From Phoronis australis (Eukaryota; Phoronida; Phoronidae), in the NCBI GenBank assembly GCA_002633005.1, contig NMRA01000967.1, positions 13,640 through 77,639 of the forward strand: a stretch of DNA of 64,000 bases. The letters are read 5' to 3'. Positions 57,201 to 64,000 of this stretch are shown in pieces. The translations under genes were made by a program, and so were the position numbers. Position 1 is the stretch's first letter; each line of letters starts with the position of its first letter. The notes beneath the pieces were generated by a model that saw only the letters and a program-made list of their open reading frames with translations, made no database searches and was not told where the DNA came from.

Positions 57201-59029
57201 TCCACATATAAATATGTGGGCGCATAATAAATACATTTGCTAAATTTAATAAAGGTCCTGTAGAACGTTTAGGAGCCATAGGCGCAAAAACAAACTAAAC
57301 TGCCACTAGGGGGTGCCACTGTAGTCGAAGTCATCGTAAAATCATCGTCAATTGTCTTCCTCATAGTAAGAACACACATGCCAATTTTCACAATCATCCG
57401 TAAAGTGGTTTGGTAGTTAGAGGGGTGGACACCAAAAAAACGACTCGAAAACAGTAAAAACAGCCACTAGATGGCACAAAATGCCTCGAATCCATCCAAA
57501 TTCGAGAGGGTAGGGTCAACTCATTAAAACATTCCTACACGCCAGATTTCACAAAAATCGGTTGAGGACCTTTGAAGATAAAGAGGCAAACCTAAAAAAA
57601 CTAAAATTGCCACTAGGATGCACAGTGGTATTCGGGTCAGTCCGAAACTCGTCGCCCTCTGTCGTCAACCCCATAGGCACACGCTTGCCAAATTTCAATA
57701 AGATCCTGCAAGGGGTTTAGGAGATACAGCCGCGGACGCTGGATGCCCAGACAGAGATGACGGCAATATGCGACCACAAAAGTCATATAAATATGTGGGC
57801 GCATAATAATGAATTCAAAAGAAGTATAAGAACTAGTGTGCTGCATTAAAACTGCAAATGTACTCAGACGCAACAACACAGCAAAGTCTCTCCAAACTCA
57901 AATAAAAACAATACCCAAGATTTATGAATGTGTCAATCTGCACGGTTAGCAGAAGGTCCTGGGTTCATGTCCCGGTCGAAGCAAAAATCTTTTCAGACTT
58001 ATATTCATTAGGTCACGCGATGTGGCCAACAAATAGCGCACAGACACGACCTAAATGCTTGCAATACCCAAGTTCGCCCCTTCTCAATTTTCTAGGTATT
58101 CTGCCGTTTGTGTACACGTCTACAACATTTCAAAGCACAATGTGATGATAGTTATTGTACAAAGGTTGAACATGGCAAAGCATTAGTCTTGTGTTGCATG
58201 TTCTTAATGGAAAAATGAGAAAATAGTGCCTCAATCATCCACCCTGCAGTTTCCTATATTGGGGAGATATTACATCTTTAGGCAATCTTCAACTGACACC
58301 TTTGTGAAACACTGAATCCAATTTTGGAACCACAACCCGATGTCGCTAACTTCAAACAAAACTAAATTGATCGCCGACACTGACTCTTGCCAGTGAACCA
58401 ATCAGTGAACTCCATTTGGTTCAGGTGTTATCATCTGTACTTAGGAATGCCAACTAACTGAACCAAGGAACCAAACAAAAGGGTTCCAGTCCAAAACATG
58501 AAGCACAATGAGCATTCAAAGATGGCAGTGCATGAGACGTCAAACCAATTTCTGAATGCAAAAAATAAGCTTTCCTAACCAAACACCCACGACATGTTGA
58601 GTGGTTCAAGAACCGATTTTAGGATTTGCGATTTGATTCTCAAATACTTTCCATCAGATTTCCCTGAACGGACTCTTTCAGAGCTTCAGAAAATTTACAC
58701 TTCCTCCAGAAAGTTAACTGACTGCTGCCTGGTGCACACCGTCCACATTGAAGTTACAAAGAAAAAGGTAAATCAAATACAGTCAACTGGTCCTAGACTA
58801 GTAACAGAACAGGTTGCATGTTGATATTTCTTAACATGATGGCTCTAAATATCTAGCAAGTCATTAGCTGTACATAGGGCGAAAGAAGTATCAGTGACAT
58901 GACACAGGCAGTTAAATGAACCGTGGTGACAGATTCGTAATAGAAGGACTCACTTTTGATGAAGATCTGCAGCTTGTCTGACGATGGTACACCTTGACCA
59001 GCATGGTATGGGATAACAGTGGTCAGGTA
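54251..59029 (-). CDS. FEZ2: FEZ1/FEZ2-like kinesin adaptor, C-terminal part (3 exons; gene continues beyond right edge)
   Basis: FEZ proteins are cytosolic coiled-coil adaptors that link cargo to kinesin-1 and take part in axon growth and autophagy. Exons 59029-58954, 55670-55605 and 54270-54251 join in phase to the last 53 residues. They read YLTTVIPYHAGQGVPSSDKL, then QIFIKILEAINEDSS, then LLTDYILKVLCPTS and a stop. This corresponds to the conserved FEZ C terminus (YLTTVIPY...LTDYILKVLCPT), with one extra Ser. Upstream exons encoding the coiled coil were not found to 64000 and must lie further right. FEZ1 and FEZ2 cannot be told apart here, and invertebrates usually have a single gene, so the symbol is provisional. 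The gene is convergent with the CNBD-like gene; its introns carry family H repeats. Confidence 0.88.
54817..54915. repeat. Foldback of about 100 bp
   Basis: CGGTTCTTATAACACATC at the left and GATGTGTTATAAGAACGG at the right are inverse copies, with partial pairing continuing inward (GGTTTAC / GTAAACC). Lies in a FEZ intron. Confidence 0.8.
55605..55670 (-). CDS. FEZ2: FEZ penultimate exon
   Basis: Acceptor CTGTTTTCAG on the minus strand precedes 55670 and donor AAAG|GTACGT follows 55605. 66 bp, phase 1 to phase 1. Encodes LEAINEDSSSTPGLLTDYIL, matching the family block ending LLTDYILK. Confidence 0.9.
55760..57810 (-). mobile_element. Family H elements, nested minus-strand copies
   Basis: Read on the minus strand there are two left ends: a worn palindrome at 57804-57768 and a 30-nt palindrome at 57225-57196 with one stem mismatch. 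There are two right-end hairpins: CAACGC-TCT-GCGTTG at 56162-56148 and a one-mismatch hairpin at 55774-55760. This fits one copy nested in another. Exact CTCF-consensus 14-mers lie at 55934-55947, 56076-56089, 56870-56883, 57015-57028 and 57464-57477. Many further GCCACTAG cores occur. The stretch about 56280-56500 is not subunit sequence and recurs in part near 60505-60560. Lies in a FEZ intron. Confidence 0.75.
57935..58005 (+). repeat. tRNA-like sequence, possible SINE head
   Basis: GGTCCTGGGTTCATGTCCCGG resembles a tRNA T-arm with a near-canonical B box, preceded by CTGCACGGTTAGCAGAAG, which resembles a D-arm. No acceptor stem pairs, so not a tRNA gene. Confidence 0.35.
58954..59029 (-). 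CDS. FEZ2: FEZ antepenultimate exon
   Basis: Acceptor CTGTTACAG on the minus strand precedes 59029 and donor AAAA|GTGAGT follows 58954. 76 bp, phase 0 to phase 1. Encodes YLTTVIPYHAGQGVPSSDKL and QIFIK, the strongly conserved FEZ motif. Confidence 0.92.
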
Positions 59030-59089
59030 CTGTAACAGACATAGAGTGTTACTGCATAAATGACAACTGCACACAAACAGATAACTATC

Positions 59090-59300
59090 TATTTACTGCT
59101 AGAGGAATGAGTATTAAGTAGGTTAATCAACAAATAAAATAAACATGTTTGGGGCCCATTATATCAATGTATTTATTGCTACAGTAAAGAGAATTATGTA
59201 AAGTTAATCGAGGCATAAAATAAACACATTGGGGGCCCATTATATGGACATATTTACTACTATAGCAATGACTATTAGGTAAATGTACGTTTTTCCAATG
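59090..59300. repeat. Diverged tandem repeat, about 82-bp period
   Basis: AAATAAACATGTTTGGGGCC near 59135 and AAATAAACACATTGGGGGCC near 59217 start similar blocks (CCCATTATAT, TATTTA, CTACAGTA/CTATAGCA); about 2.3 units. Confidence 0.65.
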
Positions 59301-59744
59301 GTATAAGTAGGTCGTAATTAAGACAGCCATAGGCGAATGCAATTATAATGTATTGTAGACATTAAGTTGATAATTTTTCACACTCAGACTGAATGACCGC
59401 CTTCACAAGTCATGTTAATGAACTGTGTGCCAACTAAACTCGGAATTATGACCGTCTTGGCTGAGACTGGACTTACAACATTTGATGTAAGAGCCCCCTG
59501 GTAGTAATTATAATAACTACAAATGCTGACGCAACAGGGCATTAACCTAACCATTATCAGAACAGCATTGAATAATGCATTTCTCAAACATAAACAGAAC
59601 AGAATGTACATGTGTTAAGTCAATACTTCCTCATCACATCAGCCGCAGTCCTCGCCCTCTGCACACCCACTTACCACACGTGGTACGTGTACACTCACCG
59701 TGCCAGCTTCTTTGGCCACATCCGGCGTAGTCTTGGCCCTCTTC
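59301..59744. other. No feature seen
   Basis: FEZ intron or intergenic-like sequence. No upstream FEZ exon could be recognised on the minus strand. Confidence 0.4.
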
Positions 59745-60560
59745 ATGATTTTTGTGCGTCCACCCCTCTATCAACCAAACCGCTCAAAGGATGATTGTGA
59801 AAATTGGCATGTATATGCTTACTACGTAGAGGACGATTGACGATGATTTTCCGACGATTTGGACTACTGTGGCGCCTCCTAGTGGCAGTTTTGTTTTTTT
59901 TTGCTCCTATGGCTGTATCTCCTAAACCGTTCCCAGGATTTTTACGAAATTGTGTAAGTGTATTTATATCATGATGTTAACATTAGAAGATGACGACTTT
60001 TGGACGGATCCGACTACCTAGTGGCAATTTTATTTTTTTACGCTTACCTTTGTATCTTCAAAAGTCCTGAACGGATTTTCATGAAATTTGGTATGTAGGC
60101 ACCTATTAGTAAGATGACGCTATCCTCCCGTTTTCGGATGGATTCGACCTAGTTTGCGACACCCAGTGGCCATTTTTACAGTTTTTGAGTCTGTTTTTTG
60201 GCGTCCACCCCTCTATCAACGAAACCGCTATAAGTATGATTGTGAAAATTGGCATGTATGTTCTTACTATGAAGAGAACGATTGACGCTGAATTTCCCAT
60301 GACTTTGATTACTGTGACGCCTCCTAGTGGCAGTTTTTTTTCGCCCATGGCTGTATCTCCCAAACCGTTTGCAGGATCTTTACTAAATTTAGCAAGTGTT
60401 TTTATTTGATGTTGACAACGGACGATGACGACTTTAGGATGATTCTGACTACTGGTATGCCTCTACTGGCAATTTAAGTATTTCACATTGACCTCTGTAT
60501 TTTCATAGGTCTTCAGGTGTATACTTTGTGTTTCTTCGTGATTATGAAGGAAAAGTTCCA
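59745..60560 (+). mobile_element. Family H element, truncated copy
   Basis: Starts inside a subunit (GCGTCCACCCCTCTATCAAC) and runs through five to six subunits with CTAGTGGC-like cores near 59878, 60017, 60160 and 60326. It ends in GGTCTTCAGGTGTATACTTT, which also occurs inverted near 56500, so a second module is shared by both copies. No palindrome or terminal hairpin is left. Confidence 0.7.
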
Positions 60561-60599
60561 ACAAACCACAAATTTGATGAAAATACTTCACTTGTACAG

Positions 60600-62868
60600 T
60601 CAAAAGAATCAATTTTCGAGACACAATTCTCACCTTGTTGCTTATTATGCGACACCTACCGGATCTAGTATGTGAACGTTTTACATAAATCTGAACCGCT
60701 ATTTCTGAGATAGCAACCTATGAATCAAGAGAAATGTAGACGCTTTTTCTAGGGTCATACAAGATCTGAACTAGAAGGATCTTGACCTCGCCACCACTGG
60801 CAACAGACTAAAGATGTCGCTGAACCACCAACTCAAAACGACACCAGTCGGAAAAATAAAAATTCCCGGAAATTGCCTCTTCCATCAGGACGTGCACCAT
60901 AAGATGCTATCTTATCCAAAATGCAAATGACGATAAAAGTGTGTAAATTTCGTTATTAAAACGTTTTGGACTTGCTGATAGGTGCAGTTACAGTTCTCCA
61001 CCTGTGACAACTGTGTGGTTTCCAGGTCGCTGTAAAATATTTTAAGTGTTGGCTGGTTTTTAATTGCACGATGGGTTCTTCTAATGTATTAAAGCTTAGG
61101 TCGTGATGACACACTTTTAATCCCATGGACAGATCTGCCCATTTATCAATGGTATTACCATTCGCTTGGACTAGAGGTTTGTTACTTTTCTTGCCTGTGG
61201 ATTTGCGTTAACGCTAACGCACTTTCCAATCCCGTCCAACAAAGCACTAACATACAAACACAAGCACTAACATACGAAGACATACACCCCAAAATTAATC
61301 TAAATGGCATTTAAGGTCGCAAAAGCTATGATGAATGGAATATTTGATACCTTGTGCCGATGTAGAAGCAAGATGAAGCTGAGCAGTGCTTCTCGTGGTC
61401 GATTCAGTCATGTAGGTAGAAAGATTTTTCAATTGATCCGCGTACGGCAAATTGAAAGCAATTGATAGGTCGATTGTTTGTAAATTTTATCAATACGCGT
61501 TTTTTTTTTCCTATTTATACGCCATACCCATACCCAAAGATAACCTTCGTTTAATCAAAACGAAAGAAGAAAGATTTAAGACGAAAATTATAAAGCTAAG
61601 GTATCGTTACTTGGATTTCCTACTGCAGTGTGTACAGCTCAATACCTTGAACGTTCTCAAATCCCTACCCATAATACAACAAATGAAAACATTTTTAAAG
61701 GGTGCTATTAGGCCGAAGGTTCACAATTTCTAGAAAAACTTAATTATTAGTAAAACAGTTTGACAAGGACAAGATCTTTTCAATAGATGTGCTTGTGGTT
61801 AATTGAAAACAGTCGATTTTTCGATTATTTGTAAATTTTATCCATGCATGTTTTATCTATTTACACGCCACACCCAAGCCCCCACAATACCCCCATGACC
61901 CTTGGATAACCAAAACGAATTCCGAAAGATTTAAGGTGCAACTTATGAAGGTAAATTATCATTTCTTGCGTTTCACATTGCATTAACTATAAATAGTGTA
62001 CAGCTCAATGTGTTGAAGGTCGTCAAATCCGTACACGTAATACGGTAGGAAAACGTTTTTTAAAAAGGCCATATCAAATTGCTAGTTGAACAACGGTTTC
62101 AGTAACTTAATCGAAGTTTAATTGGTGAAAAGGTTCGAGATGTGATCTCAGAGACACCGTTGATGGCTTAAAATATGATCATTTCATTTTTGTTTCATGA
62201 ACGGAGTTTAAATCACAGCATTTGAAAGTTTTACCTAAATCTGAACTGCTATTTCTGGACGTTTTTCTAGGGTCATACAGGATCTTAACTAGCAGGACTC
62301 TGGCCTGGCCCTCACTGTCAACGAACCAAAGATAGCATTGAACCATCACCTTAAAATGACACCAGAGTCGAAAAGGTAAGAAATCTCGAAAATTGCCTCT
62401 TTTTGAGGGCGTGCACCATGAGATGGTATCAAGGTTCCGTTCACTTGTAAATATCATAGAATCTTCTGGTTTTTACTAAACGTTTGTACTCCTGTGAGTC
62501 ATCAAAATATGACCGACACTTCTTTGATTTGGAAAAGCGAAATGAAAAATTTAATCGCCAGTCATTCAAGCATTTGACTTTATTGATGTACACTGTTTCA
62601 CACCTCATTTCAGGGCACAGTTTCTCAAAAACCATAGAGCTTAGCACAAAAAGTGCACATTGATAGTAAGGCACCGTCATTAACAATAAGACCGAATTTC
62701 ATTTGAAGAAAATGGTCCAGATGTGAAATACGGTTTAGTGCTCTAAAATATGAGCATTTCATTTTCATTTTGTAGAAGGTATTTATATCATAGAATTGAA
62801 ATTTTACGTAAATTTGAACAGTTATTTCTGATACGAAGCTTTAAAGTTAGAGAAATGTAGACGTTTTT
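60600..62868. repeat. Diverged dispersed and tandem repeats
   Basis: 60685-60905 and 62228-62430 are diverged copies sharing TCTGAAC(C/T)GCTATTTCTG, CTAGGGTCATACA, AATTGCCTCTT and CGTGCACCAT. A third, shorter copy at 62795-62868 is cut off by the family H element that follows. Between them 61430-61740 and 61795-62110 are tandem diverged copies of about 350 bp, sharing TTGTAAATTTTAT, TGTACAGCTCAAT and GAAAGATTTAAG. No gene seen. Confidence 0.6.
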
Positions 62869-64000
62869 ATTCGCCCGCATATTTATATGTGAGTGTTTGT
62901 CATCTCTGCCTGCCCGGTTGTCGGGCGTCCGGGATACGGCGTCCACAGCTGTATCTCTTAAATCCTGACAGGATCTTGATGAGATGTAGCAGATGTGCTT
63001 CTATAAGGCTGACGACAGTTGACAAAGAATTTCAGACGGATCCGCCAACCGGTGGCATTTTTTTCCGTTTATCTCTGTTTCTTCAAAGGTCATCGGATTT
63101 TCATCAAACTTGACTCATGGGCCAATGAGATGGCAAATTTTACTGCCCTCGAGTATATTTTTGGCGCCTACCCCTCCATCAATCAAACCACTCTAAGGAT
63201 GATTGTGAAAATTGGCATATATGTTCTTACTGTGTAGAAGGCAGCGGACAACGGCTTTCCGACGACTTCGACTACCGTGACACCTCCTAGTGGCATTTTC
63301 CTTTGATTTTGCGCCCAGCCCATGGCTCTGCAAGATCTTTGTTAAATTTAGCAAGTATCCTTATTATGCGCCCACATATTTATATGTGGACGCATTATGC
63401 CGTCATCTCCGTTCGTCCGTCCGTCCGTCCGTCCGGGCGGCGTCCGTCCGGCGTCCGGCGTCCGCTGCTTTATATCCAAAACCCTTTGACATACGTTCAT
63501 GAAATTTGGCACATATGTTCCATTCATGAATGGGACGGCATGTGCGAACTTTCGGACGGATCAGACTACTGGTGTGCCCCCTAGTGGCAATTTTAGTTTT
63601 TTACGCTTACCTTTGTATCTTCAAAAGTCCTGAAAGGATTTTCATGAAATTTGGTATGTAGGTACCTATTAGTGAGATGACGCTATCCTCCCGATTTCAG
63701 ATGGATTCGACATAGTTTGCGCCACCTAGTGGCCATTTTTAGTGTTTTCGAGTCTGTTTTTGTGCGTCCACCCCTCTATCAACCAAACCGCTCAAAGGAT
63801 GATTGTGAAAATTGGCATGTATATGCTTACTATGTAGAGGATGGTTGACGATGATTTTCCGACGATTTCGACTACTGTGGCGCCTCCTAGTGGCAGTTTT
63901 GTTTTTTTGCGCCTATGGCTGTATCTCCTAAACCGTTCGCAGGATCTTTACAAATTGTGTAAGTATATTTATATGATGTTAACAACGGAAGATGACGACT
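62869..64000 (+). mobile_element. Family H elements, nested copies running off the right edge
   Basis: An outer copy starts CGCCCGCATATTTATATGTG near 62873. An inner left end, the 30-nt palindrome at 63366-63395 (13-bp stem, loop TTTA, one mismatch), begins after AAATTTAGCAAGTATCCTTA of the outer copy. A CGTCC-rich tract and regular subunits follow. Exact CTCF-consensus matches lie at 63574-63587 (GTGCCCCCTAGTGG) and 63719-63732 (GCGCCACCTAGTGG); a one-mismatch core is near 63882. The window ends inside a subunit. Confidence 0.75.

Noticed and set aside
57935-58005. Possible tRNA gene on the plus strand
   Set aside because: Only the T-arm-like part is convincing; no acceptor stem.

Overview
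This is an AT-rich, gene-poor, intron-rich window from an animal nuclear genome. The genes are ordinary metazoan genes split by kilobase-scale introns. Allelic sequence is duplicated at two assembly seams (an N run and a single N), as happens with a highly heterozygous, often marine, invertebrate. A deuterostome such as a hemichordate, echinoderm or lancelet fits, but the sequence alone does not fix the phylum. There is no sign of bacterial gene organisation.

Three protein-coding genes can be supported. (1) HINT1, plus strand, 12077-25804: three phase-0 exons encoding a complete 122-residue histidine-triad nucleotide-binding protein. (2) A two-domain cyclic-nucleotide-binding protein of the CNBD1/CNBD2 type, plus strand, 36812-50019. 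Nine exons can be joined with every phase matching, giving 776 residues. (3) The 3' end of a FEZ1/FEZ2-type kinesin adaptor gene, minus strand: three terminal exons at 59029-54251 and a probable 3-kb 3' UTR down to about 51226. The CNBD-like gene and FEZ meet tail to tail. No functional link between the three genes is evident.

Layout: 1-4120 is a higher-order tandem repeat (about 720-bp monomers in dimers of about 1.43-1.53 kb). 5600-7215 is a decayed non-LTR retrotransposon carrying an oppositely oriented RNase H fragment and a 127-bp MITE. 7216-12076 is mostly featureless. HINT1 introns hold several MITEs, a tRNA-derived SINE, an L1-like LINE 3' end and two copies of a large hairpin-ended repeat family (called family H here). 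26230-28990 is a LINE split by another family H copy. 31339-33461 is an allelic duplication around an N gap. 36812-50019 is the CNBD-like gene, whose introns contain MITEs, a SINE and a second allelic duplication that duplicates exon 4. FEZ and its introns fill 51226-59029, again with family H. 59745-64000 is more family H and diverged dispersed repeats.

The most unusual observation is family H. Its body is built from subunits of about 140 bp, and nearly every subunit ends in a core that matches the bilaterian CTCF consensus. Ten exact 14-mer matches were found by eye, all inside these repeats and all in one orientation relative to the element. The element also has a 30-nt palindrome at one end and a 15-nt hairpin at the other. 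All positions were derived by hand; splice sites rest on GT/AG, phase and homology, not on transcripts.
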